Positions 39,684 to 48,778 of a stretch of DNA of 64,000 bases are shown in pieces. A model generated the notes under the pieces. That model did not search any database, was not told the origin of the DNA, and saw only the letters and a list, made by a program, of their open reading frames with translations. The stretch spans positions 3,596,001-3,660,000 of the forward strand of contig NZ_CP108394.1 in NCBI RefSeq assembly GCF_041435215.1. Direction: 5' to 3'. Position numbers and translations under genes: made by a program. Each line of letters opens with the position of its first letter. Within the stretch, counting starts at the first letter, position 1. Source of the DNA: Streptomyces sp. NBC_01314 (GTDB taxonomy: Bacteria; Actinomycetota; Actinomycetes; Streptomycetales; Streptomycetaceae).

Positions 39684-39780
39684 GTGCGTCGCGTACCAGG
39701 CGCCGTGCGTCGTGCGTCGTGAACAGTGCGTCAGGCGTCATGCGTTGTGAGTCGCGCGTTATGAGTCGTGCGTCAGGCGA
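39684..39780. repeat. Degenerate GTGCGTCG-type repeats
   Basis: About ten loosely related 7-11-base units (GTGCGTCG, GCGTCAGGCG, ATGAGTCGTGCG) fill the gap between the reductase and the lipoprotein gene. No ORF or hairpin stands out. Confidence 0.55.
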
Positions 39781-39865
39781 AATATGTGCTTGATCGGGCG
39801 GAGGTGGAACCTGTGGGGCACTCGCGGTGTAAGACAAGTAGAAGCTCCACGCCGAAGGGATCGTG

Positions 39866-41032
39866 ATGGTGCAACGTCGAGTGGTGACGGCCGCATTGGC
39901 CGCAGCCGTGCTCCTGGTGACGACCAGCTGCTCCTCCGACGACGGAGAGAAGAGGGGCGCTGCCGGCGGCTCACCCCCGAGCAGCAGCGGTGCCGAGTCA
40001 CCCCCGCCCGAGCAAGGGGCGGACGCGGCACCCCCGGCCGAGGGCTCGGTGAAGGTGGTCCGCACCGTCGCCGAGGACCTGGACACCCCCTGGGGTCTCG
40101 CGCCCCTGCCCGAGGGCGGGCTCCTCGTGTCCTCCCGTGACGAGGCCACGATCAGCAGAATCGACGAGGAGTCCGGCAAGAAGACCGTGCTCGGGGAGGT
40201 CCCCGGCGTGGCCCCGGCCGGCGAGGGCGGCCTCATGGGCATCGCGCTCTCCTCGGAGTACGCCTCCGACCACATGATCTACGCGTACTTCACCTCGGAG
40301 TCCGACAACCGGATCGTGCGGATGCTGTACGACCCCGAGAAACCCGCGGGCGGGCAGCTCGGCGCCCCCGACATCATCCTCCGCTCCATCCCCAAGGGCA
40401 CGAACCACAACGGCGGCCGGCTCGCCTTCGGCCCCGACAAGATGCTGTACGCGAGCACGGGCGAGCGGTACGAGGGCCCCCTGGCCCAGGACAAGGACTC
40501 CCTCGGCGGCAAGATCCTCCGGATGACCCCGGACGGCGAGCCGGCCCCGGGCAACCCCTTCGACGACTCCGTCGTGTACTCGTACGGCCACCGCAACGTC
40601 CAGGGTCTCGCCTGGGACGGCAAGCAGCGCCTGTGGGCCTCGGAGTTCGGCCAGAACACCTGGGACGAGCTGAACCAGATCCGGCCCGGCGGGAACTACG
40701 GCTGGCCGGAGGTGGAGGGCAAGGGCGGCAAGTCCGGTTACGTCGACCCGGTGGCCGTGTGGCGTACGGACGAGGCCTCTCCGAGCGGCATCGCCATGGC
40801 GGAGGGCTCGGTCTGGATGGCGGGCCTCAGGGGCGAGCGCCTGTGGCGCATCCCCCTCGACGGCACCGAGACCGCCGCCGACCCCCAGGCCTTCCTGGAG
40901 GGCGACTACGGCCGACTGCGCACGGTCGTCTCCGCCGGTGAGGACAGACTCTGGCTGGTGACCAGCGAGACGGACGGGCGGGGTTCCCCGGAGGGCGGCG
41001 ACGACAAGATCCTGGAGCTGGAGGTGAAGTAG
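39866..41032 (+). CDS. Lipoprotein PQQ-dependent sugar (glucose/sorbosone-type) dehydrogenase
   Basis: This 388-residue protein starts at an ATG at 39866 (AAGGG 6 bases upstream; GTG 39863 is possible). It has a lipoprotein signal ending VTTSCSSDD. A Pro/Ser-rich linker leads to a six-bladed propeller of the GSDH/YliI type: LDTPWGLAPLPEGGLLVSSRD, GLMGIALSSEY, NHNGGRLAFGPDKMLYASTGE, YGHRNVQGLAW and GGNYGWPEVEG. Family members oxidise aldose sugars with PQQ, so an extracellular location fits. Whether this host makes PQQ is not known from the window. Confidence 0.88.
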   Translation: MVQRRVVTAALAAAVLLVTTSCSSDDGEKRGAAGGSPPSSSGAESPPPEQGADAAPPAEGSVKVVRTVAEDLDTPWGLAPLPEGGLLVSSRDEATISRIDEESGKKTVLGEVPGVAPAGEGGLMGIALSSEYASDHMIYAYFTSESDNRIVRMLYDPEKPAGGQLGAPDIILRSIPKGTNHNGGRLAFGPDKMLYASTGERYEGPLAQDKDSLGGKILRMTPDGEPAPGNPFDDSVVYSYGHRNVQGLAWDGKQRLWASEFGQNTWDELNQIRPGGNYGWPEVEGKGGKSGYVDPVAVWRTDEASPSGIAMAEGSVWMAGLRGERLWRIPLDGTETAADPQAFLEGDYGRLRTVVSAGEDRLWLVTSETDGRGSPEGGDDKILELEVK

Positions 41033-41043
41033 ACCGCCCGCCC

Positions 41044-41244
41044 CTACTCCTCTGCGAGGCGCTCCTCGGCCTCTTCCGTCACCGGCTCGGGGGGCCGTAC
41101 GACGACCTTCCCGGACGCGAGGTCTATCGGTCCGCGTCCGCGGTCGTTGTCCCCTACGTCCTCACGGGTCAGTTCCAGCCGCTTCTGCTCGTCACGGGTG
41201 TGCTTGCGGCCGGGTGCGAACAGTTCCTCGAAGGCGTTGAACAC
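41044..41244 (-). CDS. Small conserved acidic protein (DUF6191-like)
   Basis: This 66-residue protein starts MFNAFEELFAPGRKHTRDEQ and continues GPIDLASGKVVVRPPEP, a pattern I recall from DUF6191 proteins common in Streptomyces. The GTG at 41244 has GGAGGA 6 bases upstream. There is no membrane segment. The function is unknown. It is convergent with the sugar dehydrogenase, with only 11 bases between stops. Confidence 0.8.
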   Translation of the reverse strand: MFNAFEELFAPGRKHTRDEQKRLELTREDVGDNDRGRGPIDLASGKVVVRPPEPVTEEAEERLAEE

Positions 41245-41325
41245 AGCTGTTCCTCCCCCAGGGCCGCGAGGCGGCGGACGGTCGGTCCCGGTCGAACAGC
41301 GGAGCCTCGGCGGTCCTCTGTGCCA

Positions 41326-44300
41326 TCATCCCGCCGCAAGCCGCTCCCCGGCCCCCTCCGGGAACAATCCCACCCGATGGGCCACCGCCGCCGCCTCGCC
41401 CCGGCTCGAGACGCCGAGCTTGGCGAGGATGTTGGAGACGTGGACGCTGGCCGTCTTCGGGGAGATGAAGAGTTCCTCCGCTATCTGGCGGTTGGTGCGG
41501 CCGGCGGCCACCAGGCGGAGGACGTCGTGCTCGCGGCCGGTGAGGCCGAGTGCGGCGACGGGGTCGGCGGAGGTGAGGGCGGGCTCGGAGGCGCGGCTCA
41601 GGGTGAGGCGGGCTCGGCGGGCGAGGAGGGCGACCTCGTCGGCGAGCGGGCGGGCGCCGAGGTGGTCGGCGACGGCGGCTGCCAGTCGCAGCAGTTCCGT
41701 CGCGCGGTCCCGCGCCTCGTCGTCCGTGCCGTCGGCCAGCAGCGCCTCGGCGAGGCGGTGCCGGACGCGGGCGAGGTCGTAGGGCCGCTCCAGGGCCTCG
41801 AAGGCGGTGACGACGTCGGACCAGGTGTCGGGGGCCGTCATGCCCTCGGCGCGCTGGAGTTCGGCGCGGACCCAGCGTTCGTGGGCGAGCCAGACCGGTG
41901 CGCCGGTGGTGAGCTTCCTGACCACGGTGAAGATCCGGTCGAGGGATTCGGCACGGCCGGGCCCGGCGGTCGGCAGGGCGCGGGCGTCGGCCTCGGCGGT
42001 GGCGGCGGTGAGCAGCAGGGGCCAGGCGTAGCGCTGGGTGCCGACGGGGAAGCCGGTGTCGAGGACGCGGGCCAGTTCGGCGCGGGCGTCCGGGAGGCGG
42101 CCGTCGGCGGCGGCGACGCCGATGGTGAGGGAGGACAACGGCAGGTTGTTCTGGGGCATGGGGTTGTGGGTGCCGAAGTAGCCGTGTGCGGCGGCGAGTT
42201 GGCGTCGGGCATCGGCGGTGTCGCCGCGGGCGAGGGCGAGGGCGGCGACACAGAGGGAGCTGCCGCCGCGCGCCTTGGTGCTGCTCCCGGTGCACCCGGC
42301 TTTCGTGGCGGCCTCCATGGCCTCGTCCCAGTGTCCGAGGGAGAAGAGCGATTCGGAGAGGTTGCCCCAGATCCAGGCCTCGGAGTCCCGCAGACCCATG
42401 CGTCGGGTGACGTCGAGTCCCGTGCGCAGCAGGCCGGCGGCCTCCTGCGAGCGGCCGACGCCCTCCAGGCAGGACGGAAGGTTCACATGGGCGCGGCCCA
42501 CGACGGCGGCGGGCCCGCGTTCGAGCGCGCTCCGGAGGACCGCCTGCATCTCGGCGATGCCCGTGTCGACGTGGCCCGCGTCGGCCATCAGGCCGCCGAG
42601 GGTGAGGCGGGCGTTGAGTTCGATGTCCTCGGCGCCGACCATGCGCGCGTACTCGACGGCGCGCTGGGCGTCGGAGAGCGCGTCGGGGCCGGGGGCGTGG
42701 AGCATGGACCAGCAGGCGACGCGGGAGAGCACCTCGGCGTGCACCTCGGACGGGGGCTGGCCGCGGACCAGTTCCTGGGCGGTGGCGAGCTCCTTCCAGC
42801 CGTCGCCCCGGGCCAGGCCCTCGGTCAGCAGGGAGCGCTGCACCCAGAACCAGGCGGCGCGCAGGGGATTGTCCGTGTCGGCGAGCCGGTCGAGTGCCCG
42901 TCGGGTGATCCTCAGGGCCCGTTCCCGCTCTCCGCACAGTCGTCCGGCGACGGCCGCCTCGGCCATCAGGTCGAGGTAGCGCAGGGGGTGGGTGCCCGGG
43001 GCGCAGCCGCAGGGCGGGTAGACCTCGGTGTAGTCGACGGGGCGCAGTGCGGCGCGTACGACGTCGGGGGCCGCGTCCCACAGCTCCATCGCCCGTTCCA
43101 GGAGGCGTAGTTGCTCGGAGTGCGCGTGCCGGGAGCGGGCCTCGGCGGAGGCGTCGAGGACGGCGGGCAGGGCCTTGGCGGCGTCGTGGGCGTGGTACCA
43201 GTAGCTGGCCAGGCGGGTGGCGCGGCCGTCGGTGGGGACGAGTGCGGGGTCGGCTTCCAGTACCTCGGCGTAGCGGCGGTTGAGGCGGGAGCGTTCGCCG
43301 GGCAGCAGGTCGTCGCTGACGGCCTCGCGGACCAGGGAGTGGCGGAAGCGGTAGCCGTCGTCGCCGGGGGCGGCGATCAGGATGTTGGCGCCGACGGCGG
43401 CCCGCAGGGCTTCGATGAGGTCGTCCTCGGGGAGCCGGGCGACAGCCGCGAGCAGGGAGTACTCCACGGTGGAGCCACCCTCGGCGACGATGCGGGCGAT
43501 CCGCTGGGCGTCGTCGGGGAGCCGTTCGACGCGGACCAGGAGCAGGTCGCGCAGGGAGTCGGTGAGGCCGGGGCAGCCGCCGTCGTGGGCGGCGACGGCG
43601 AGTTCCTCGACGAAGAAGGCGTTGCCGTCGGAGCGTTCGAAGATCTCGTCGGCGCGTTCCGGGTCGGGTTCGGCGGCGAGGATGCCGGCGAGCTGGCGGC
43701 CGACCTCGGCGCGGTCGAAGCGGGGCAGTTCGATGCGGCGGACCGTGCGGAGGCGGTCGAGTTCGGCGAGGAGGGGGCGCAGCGGGTGACGGCGGTGGAT
43801 GTCGTCGGAGCGGTAGGTGGCGAGGACGACGAGACGGCCGGTGCGCAGCGTGCGCAGGAGGTAGGAGAGGAGGTGGCGGGTGGAGGCGTCGGCCCAGTGC
43901 AGGTCCTCCAGGACGAGGACGATCGTCCGGTCGGCGGCGAGGCGTTCCAGGAGGCGGGCGGTGAGTTCGAAGAGGCGGGCCGTGCCTTCCTCGTCGTCCC
44001 GTGCGCGCGAGGTCTCACCCAACTCGGGCAGCAGCCGGGCCAGTTCCTGTTCCTGTCCGGCGGCCGCGGCGGCCAGTTCGTCGGGCAGCCTGCGGCGCAG
44101 GGCGCGCAGCGCGGTGGAGAAGGGGGCGAAGGGCAGTCCGTCGGCGCCGATCTCGACGCAGCCGCCGGGCGCGACGACCGCGCCCTGGCGCGTGGCCTCG
44201 CCGGCGAACTCCTCGACCAGGCGGGTCTTCCCCACCCCGGCCTCGCCGCCGAGCAGCAGTGCCTGCGGCCCGCCCCCGTCTCCCCCGTTCCCCGCCGCGC

Positions 44301-44409
44301 GCGCGGCGCCTCGACCGGCGCGGGCCAACGCCTCGCGCAACACCTCCAGTTCGTCGGCGCGACCGACGAACACGGGACTGACGGACCTGGTCTCCACATC
44401 GCCGAGCAT
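41326..44409 (-). CDS. Large LuxR (LAL) family regulator
   Basis: This 1,027-residue protein has Walker A LGGEAGVGKTRLV and Walker B IVLVLEDLHWADAST. A long TPR-rich centre and a C-terminal LuxR HTH follow (LTGREHDVLRLVAAGRTNRQ, then IAEELFISPKTASVHVSNIL). The ATG at 44409 (MLGDVETRSVSPVFVGRADE) has GAGGG upstream. A GTG at 44640 is in frame and overlaps the upstream small gene's stop (GTGA), but it adds 77 Gly/Ala-rich residues. The same domain plan as the 25.3-28.3 kb protein indicates paralogues. The target is unknown. Confidence 0.92.
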   Translation of the reverse strand: MLGDVETRSVSPVFVGRADELEVLREALARAGRGAARAAGNGGDGGGPQALLLGGEAGVGKTRLVEEFAGEATRQGAVVAPGGCVEIGADGLPFAPFSTALRALRRRLPDELAAAAAGQEQELARLLPELGETSRARDDEEGTARLFELTARLLERLAADRTIVLVLEDLHWADASTRHLLSYLLRTLRTGRLVVLATYRSDDIHRRHPLRPLLAELDRLRTVRRIELPRFDRAEVGRQLAGILAAEPDPERADEIFERSDGNAFFVEELAVAAHDGGCPGLTDSLRDLLLVRVERLPDDAQRIARIVAEGGSTVEYSLLAAVARLPEDDLIEALRAAVGANILIAAPGDDGYRFRHSLVREAVSDDLLPGERSRLNRRYAEVLEADPALVPTDGRATRLASYWYHAHDAAKALPAVLDASAEARSRHAHSEQLRLLERAMELWDAAPDVVRAALRPVDYTEVYPPCGCAPGTHPLRYLDLMAEAAVAGRLCGERERALRITRRALDRLADTDNPLRAAWFWVQRSLLTEGLARGDGWKELATAQELVRGQPPSEVHAEVLSRVACWSMLHAPGPDALSDAQRAVEYARMVGAEDIELNARLTLGGLMADAGHVDTGIAEMQAVLRSALERGPAAVVGRAHVNLPSCLEGVGRSQEAAGLLRTGLDVTRRMGLRDSEAWIWGNLSESLFSLGHWDEAMEAATKAGCTGSSTKARGGSSLCVAALALARGDTADARRQLAAAHGYFGTHNPMPQNNLPLSSLTIGVAAADGRLPDARAELARVLDTGFPVGTQRYAWPLLLTAATAEADARALPTAGPGRAESLDRIFTVVRKLTTGAPVWLAHERWVRAELQRAEGMTAPDTWSDVVTAFEALERPYDLARVRHRLAEALLADGTDDEARDRATELLRLAAAVADHLGARPLADEVALLARRARLTLSRASEPALTSADPVAALGLTGREHDVLRLVAAGRTNRQIAEELFISPKTASVHVSNILAKLGVSSRGEAAAVAHRVGLFPEGAGERLAAG

Positions 44410-44636
44410 CGCACGACCCTCGGACACTCCGGCACCGATTATCCGCAGGCCCCGGACAGCCGGCCTGCCGCCGGCCGGGTCCCCGAGTCCGCCGCCGCCC
44501 CCGCTCGCCATCGGGCTGCCGTGTCCGGTCTCCGCGACTCGGGGGCCTTCGGCCGAGCCCGCCCGTCCGGCCTCCGTGTCACCACGGTCCCCGGCCGAGC
44601 CGGCCCGCTTCCCGGCCCCCGCCCCCGCCCCCGCGC

Positions 44637-44852
44637 TCACGCGGCGCGTGTGAAGCGGAGCCTGCGTATGCGGTCACCGAGCACCCACCCCTCGGCGTCC
44701 TTGTCCCCCTCCCCCGACGCGGAGCTCGCCGTCGTCCTGGAGTCGTGCGCGGCCTCGCGGCGGGCGCGGCGGGCCTCGCGTACCTGACGGTGGTGCTCCG
44801 CCTCGCGGATCAGCTCTGCGGAACGGATCTGCTGGAGCTCGTACTCGAACAT
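44637..44852 (-). CDS. Small conserved protein upstream of the LAL regulator
   Basis: This 71-residue protein opens MFEYELQQIRSAELIREAEH, is strongly helical and highly charged, and ends VLGDRIRRLRFTRAA. The ATG at 44852 has AAGGGG 7 bases upstream. No membrane span or enzyme motif is seen. Its stop (44637) overlaps a possible GTG start of the LAL gene, so the two may be cotranscribed. It may be a helical accessory protein; the function is unknown. Confidence 0.75.
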   Translation of the reverse strand: MFEYELQQIRSAELIREAEHHRQVREARRARREAAHDSRTTASSASGEGDKDAEGWVLGDRIRRLRFTRAA

Positions 44853-44961
44853 CTCGTACCCCTTGTGAAGAGTCGGTCTCGGCTCGCTTGCTGCGATGTC
44901 TCAACCTTCGTCTCCAAGGCGGGGCGGCCACATCGGGAGAGTTCCGCATCTTGAACGCCAA

Positions 44962-45011
44962 AGGGGCCTTAGGCCCGTCGTAGGGATACCTACGACGGGC
45001 CTAAGGCCCCT
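44962..45011 (-). terminator. Perfect 23-bp terminator hairpin
   Basis: The arms from AGGGGCCTTAGGCCCGTCGT (44962) pair exactly with their complement around a GATA loop, followed by TTT on the minus strand. It lies 26 bases past the stop of the membrane-protein gene. Confidence 0.9.
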
Positions 45012-45037
45012 CAGAAGTCGTCCTGCCGCAGCGGGCG

Positions 45038-45643
45038 TCAGGTGCTCGGCAGTGTCAGAATGGCGTCGGAGTACTTCAGGGCGGCGAGCACCAGCCCGAT
45101 GAAGCCGACCGAGACACCGGCCCAGGCCACCGACTTGATCCACGGTGTCTGCACCTGGTCGGGGTCGCCGAACGCGGGCCGCACCAGCACGGCGACGCCG
45201 ACGAGCAGCCCGACCAGCGCGAAGATGCCGCCCCACAGCGCGGATGCCTGCCAGGCGTCGCCGTAGACCGCCTGGAGCTGCGTGGCGACGGTCGCGTTCG
45301 TCGCGGCCTGCATCTCGATCTGGCCGTTGATCCCCTCGCGCGCGGAGGCGACCGTGCCGACCCAGCCGCCGGTCAGCGACACGAGGCCCAGCACCACGGA
45401 CACGATGCCGGCGGCACCCTGTCCCACACCCGGCGACGCCTTCGCGGCGGCCGGCGGGAACTCCTCGTCGAACACTCCGGCATCGTCGGAGTCGTCGGCC
45501 TCGACCGAGTCGCCGGTGTCCGTCGCGGCTTCCTCCTTCGCCGCGTCGTCCTTGGTGACGTCGGCGACCTTCACCGACTCGTCCTCGTTCTTGGCCTCGG
45601 TGCCCGTGTCGGCACCGGTCTCGTCAACTGTCTTGGTTCCCAT
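45038..45643 (-). CDS. Three-TM membrane protein with acidic N-terminus
   Basis: This 201-residue protein starts at an ATG at 45643 (GAGG upstream). The first 65 residues are Asp/Glu/Thr-rich and probably unstructured. Three hydrophobic helices follow: GAAGIVSVVLGLVSLTGGWV, ALWGGIFALVGLLVGVAVLV and VAWAGVSVGFIGLVLAALKY. No catalytic motif is seen; the function is unknown. It is ended by a strong hairpin. Confidence 0.8.
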   Translation of the reverse strand: MGTKTVDETGADTGTEAKNEDESVKVADVTKDDAAKEEAATDTGDSVEADDSDDAGVFDEEFPPAAAKASPGVGQGAAGIVSVVLGLVSLTGGWVGTVASAREGINGQIEMQAATNATVATQLQAVYGDAWQASALWGGIFALVGLLVGVAVLVRPAFGDPDQVQTPWIKSVAWAGVSVGFIGLVLAALKYSDAILTLPST

Positions 45644-45678
45644 ACCTCGCACCGTACGAATGTTGTCTGAGAGGTTTC

Positions 45679-46254
45679 TTAATGATCGCTGTGAGCGCTG
45701 CGATCACGTGCCGCACGCCATTCGGGCGCCAGGACGGACCATATCTCCAAGTCGTGCCGGACACCTCGATGGGGATACCTCTCCCGCTGCACGCCGTCCC
45801 TGACCATGCCGAGCCGCCGTGCCACGTTCAGGCTCGGTGTGTTGCCGGAGGCCGCGATCCACTCGACGCGGTGGACGGCGCGGACGTCGACGGCCCAGTC
45901 GATGAGGATCCGCATCGCACGGGTGACCAGCCCCCGCCCCGTGCCGGCGGGCTCCAGCCAGCAGCCGACCTCGCAGTTGGCGTTCTCCGCGTCGAAGTTG
46001 AGGAAGAGGACCCCGCCGACGAGCTTGCCGTCGAGCCAGATGCCGTGCAGGGAGCCGGTGTCGGCGGCGCGCATGTCGGCGTACCGCTGGAGGGCGGCGC
46101 GTGCCGACGCGACATCCGTGGCGGTCTGGCCGAAGGGGACGTACTCGTTGACGAAGTCCCGCCCCCGCTCCAGGTGCGTGAGGAACTCCTCGGCGTGCCA
46201 GGGCTCCAGGGGCCGCAGTTCGGCCCCGTCGTCACCCAGGGATATCGCGTACAT
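45679..46254 (-). CDS. GNAT acetyltransferase (RimJ/RimL-like)
   Basis: This 191-residue acetyl-CoA-dependent N-acyltransferase of the ribosomal-protein-type group has LRPLEPWHAEEFLTHLERGR at the N-terminus. The acetyl-CoA signature region is EVGCWLEPAGTGRGLVTRAM, then HRVEWIAASGNTPSLNVARRLG. The ATG at 46254 has AGGAG 10 bases upstream and overlaps the MMPL gene end by 23 bases, so it is coupled to it. The substrate (ribosomal protein, peptide or small amine) is not predictable. Confidence 0.85.
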   Translation of the reverse strand: MYAISLGDDGAELRPLEPWHAEEFLTHLERGRDFVNEYVPFGQTATDVASARAALQRYADMRAADTGSLHGIWLDGKLVGGVLFLNFDAENANCEVGCWLEPAGTGRGLVTRAMRILIDWAVDVRAVHRVEWIAASGNTPSLNVARRLGMVRDGVQRERYPHRGVRHDLEIWSVLAPEWRAARDRSAHSDH

Positions 46255-48571
46255 CCGGCTGTCGCTCCTTCGCCCGTACGTCCGTAGCCCGTACGCCCGT
46301 CGCGTCGGCGTCCCGCGCCGGTACTTCGCCGGCGTCCCCCGCCAGTACGTCCGCCGCCTCGGCGTCCGTCGCGGCGGCCAGCCTCTCATGGGCGGCGCGG
46401 GATTCGGGCGGCTCGATGCTGATGCGGGGCATGCGCCGGTCGAGCCAGCGGGGCAGCCACCAGTTGGCGCCGCCGAGCAGGTGCATGAGGGCGGGGACGA
46501 GCAGCGTACGGAGGACGAAGGCGTCGAGGGCGACGGCGACGGCCAGGGCGATGCCGAACATGGCGATCACGCGGTCGCCGCTGAGCACGAAGGCGAGGAA
46601 GACGGAGATCATGATGACCGCCGCGGAGTTGATCACCCGGCTGGTCTCGGCGAGGCCGACCCGGACCGCGCGCCGGTTGTCGCCGGTCTCCAGCCACTCC
46701 TCGTACATCCGGCTGACCAGGAAGACCTGGTAGTCCATGGAGAGCCCGAAGAGGACCGAGACCATGATCACGGGGAGGAAGGGCTCGATCGGCCCGGCGC
46801 GGCCGAGGCCCAGCAGCTCACTGCCCCAGCCCCACTGGAAGATCGCGACGACCACGCCGAACGCGGCGGCGACGGCGGCGACGTTCATCGCGGCGGCCTT
46901 GAGCGGTATCCCGATGGACCGGAAGGCGAGCAGGAGCAGCAGGCAGCCGAGGCCGATGACGACCCCCACGAACAGCGGCAGCTTGCCGACGATGACGTCC
47001 GCGAAGTCGTCGTACCCGGCGGTCACCCCGCCGACGTGCAGATCGAGCGAGGTTCCGGTCTCGGCGCGCGGCAGTACCTCGTCGCGCAGCCGTTCGACGA
47101 GGTCGCTGGTCTTCGCGGACTGCGGGGAGGACTTCGGTACGACGGTGAGGTACGCGGTGTCGCCGCCGGTGTTGTACGTCACCGGGGTCACCGCCGAGAC
47201 GCCCTCGGTGGCCCTCAGCGTGGTGTCGAGGTTGTCGAGCGCGAGTTTGTCGGCGGCGCCGTCGACCTTGGTGACGAGGGTGAGCGGGCCGTTGACGCCG
47301 GGCCCGAAGCCCTTTGCCAGGAGGTCGTAGGCCTGGCGGGTGGTCGTCGCCGCCGGGTCGTTGCCCTGGTCGGAGGTGCCCAGGCGCAGCCCGAGCGTGG
47401 GCAGGGCAAGCAGGGTCATGACGACGAGGGCGATCGCGCCGAGCTTCTTGGGGTGCCGTTCGACGAAGGCGGACCAGCGGGCGGCGAAGCCCGTGGGCAG
47501 CTCGGGCTCGGGGCCGTGCTCGGCGAGCCGGCGGCGCTCACGGCGGCTCAGCGCCCGCATGCCGATGAACGACAGCAGGGCCGGCAGCAGCGTCACGGAG
47601 GCGGCGACGGTGAGGACCACGGTGAGGGAGGCGGCGATCGCGACGCCGTTGAGGAAGCCGAGCCGCAGGATCAGCATGCCGAGCAGGGCTATGCAGACCG
47701 TGGCGCCCGCGAAGACGACGGCCCGTCCGGTGGTCGCGACCGCGTTCCGCGCGGCCTCCTCGACGGACAGGCCCCGCTTCAGCCCCCGGCGGTGCCGGGT
47801 CACGATGAACAGCGCGTAGTCGATGCCGACGCCGAGGCCGATCAGGGTGCCCAGCATGGGCGCGAAGTCGGCGACCGTCATGGCGTGCCCGAGCAGGGTG
47901 ATCCCCGCGTAGGCGGTACCGACACTGACCAGGGCGGTCGCGATCGGCAGCAGGCTGGCGGCGAGCGAGCCGAACGCGAGGAAGAGGACGAGGGCGGCGA
48001 CGAGCACGCCGACGATCTCGGCGAGGTGCCCGCCGGAGGTCTCGGTGAGTTCGATCGAGGTGCCGCCCAGTTCCACCTGGAGACCGGCGCCCTCGGCGCC
48101 CTTCGCGGCGTCGACGACGGCCTCGGCCTGTGCCTTGTCCACGTCCTCGGCAGGCCTGTCGAAGGTGAGGGTGGCGTACGCCGTACGGCCGTCCTCGCTG
48201 ATCCGGCCGCCGTCGGCGCCGTCGTACGGATCGGTCACGGCGGCGACGCCCGGCAGGTCGGCCAGCTCGTCGAGGGTCCGGGTCATCGTCTGCTCGACGG
48301 CGGCGGCCCGTACGGACCCCTCGTCCGTGTGCCAGACGACGGTGGCGCTGTCCCCGCTGACGCCGGGGAAGCCCTTGCTCAGGAGTTCGGTGGCGCGGCT
48401 GGATTCGGTGCCGGGGGTCTTGTAGTCGTTCGAGTACGCGGCTCCCGCCACGGCGGCGCCGGCGGCCGTGCCGGCGAACGCGAGAAGCCACAGAAGTACG
48501 GCGACAAGGCGGTGCCGGACACACCAGCGCGCAAGGGCTGCCACAGATCGTGCTCCTGAGGGGGGAGGCAT
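46232..48571 (-). CDS. MMPL-family RND exporter
   Basis: This 779-residue protein of two homologous halves, each with an N-terminal helix, a large outer loop and five further helices, is the MmpL/actinorhodin ActII-3-like type. Motifs are FGSLAASLLPIATALVSVGT, LGTLIGLGVGIDYALFIV (with the GxxxDY of the proton pathway) and VSVLFGLSMDYQVFLVSRMYEEW. Both Asp-Tyr pairs are present. The ATG at 48571 has AGGA 8 bases upstream. It likely exports a lipid or hydrophobic drug using proton motive force. It is cotranscribed with the acetyltransferase. Confidence 0.9.
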   Translation of the reverse strand: MPPPSGARSVAALARWCVRHRLVAVLLWLLAFAGTAAGAAVAGAAYSNDYKTPGTESSRATELLSKGFPGVSGDSATVVWHTDEGSVRAAAVEQTMTRTLDELADLPGVAAVTDPYDGADGGRISEDGRTAYATLTFDRPAEDVDKAQAEAVVDAAKGAEGAGLQVELGGTSIELTETSGGHLAEIVGVLVAALVLFLAFGSLAASLLPIATALVSVGTAYAGITLLGHAMTVADFAPMLGTLIGLGVGIDYALFIVTRHRRGLKRGLSVEEAARNAVATTGRAVVFAGATVCIALLGMLILRLGFLNGVAIAASLTVVLTVAASVTLLPALLSFIGMRALSRRERRRLAEHGPEPELPTGFAARWSAFVERHPKKLGAIALVVMTLLALPTLGLRLGTSDQGNDPAATTTRQAYDLLAKGFGPGVNGPLTLVTKVDGAADKLALDNLDTTLRATEGVSAVTPVTYNTGGDTAYLTVVPKSSPQSAKTSDLVERLRDEVLPRAETGTSLDLHVGGVTAGYDDFADVIVGKLPLFVGVVIGLGCLLLLLAFRSIGIPLKAAAMNVAAVAAAFGVVVAIFQWGWGSELLGLGRAGPIEPFLPVIMVSVLFGLSMDYQVFLVSRMYEEWLETGDNRRAVRVGLAETSRVINSAAVIMISVFLAFVLSGDRVIAMFGIALAVAVALDAFVLRTLLVPALMHLLGGANWWLPRWLDRRMPRISIEPPESRAAHERLAAATDAEAADVLAGDAGEVPARDADATGVRATDVRAKERQPDVRDIPG

Positions 48572-48704
48572 GAGCAATTCCTGGCAACTATTGCACCACA
48601 ATGTGATCGTTTAGCCCCTTTGAGGGTCTCCTCACATGGGATGGGAGCCACCTCACAGGACAAACGGCGGCACTCTGTCGCCCCGCGTCACTGCCGCGCA
48701 CACG

Positions 48705-48743
48705 CCTGAGGGCGGCTCATCGCAGTGATGTGCCGCCCTCAGG
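48705..48743 (-). terminator. Terminator hairpin after gatB
   Basis: A perfect 12-bp stem (CCTGAGGGCGGC / GCCGCCCTCAGG) with a 15-base loop lies 36 bases past the gatB stop. Confidence 0.8.
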
Positions 48744-48778
48744 GGTACGCGGGGAACCGCCCGCCTGTTCACCTCGGC

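Noticed and set aside
45806..48559. A 917-codon open frame on the plus strand opposite the MMPL gene, and similar ones at 31272-34007, 34969-37290, 24329-26329 and 4877-6388
   Set aside because: High-GC antisense frames are open by chance. The opposite strand in each case carries a clearly conserved protein, and these frames have no recognisable motifs.
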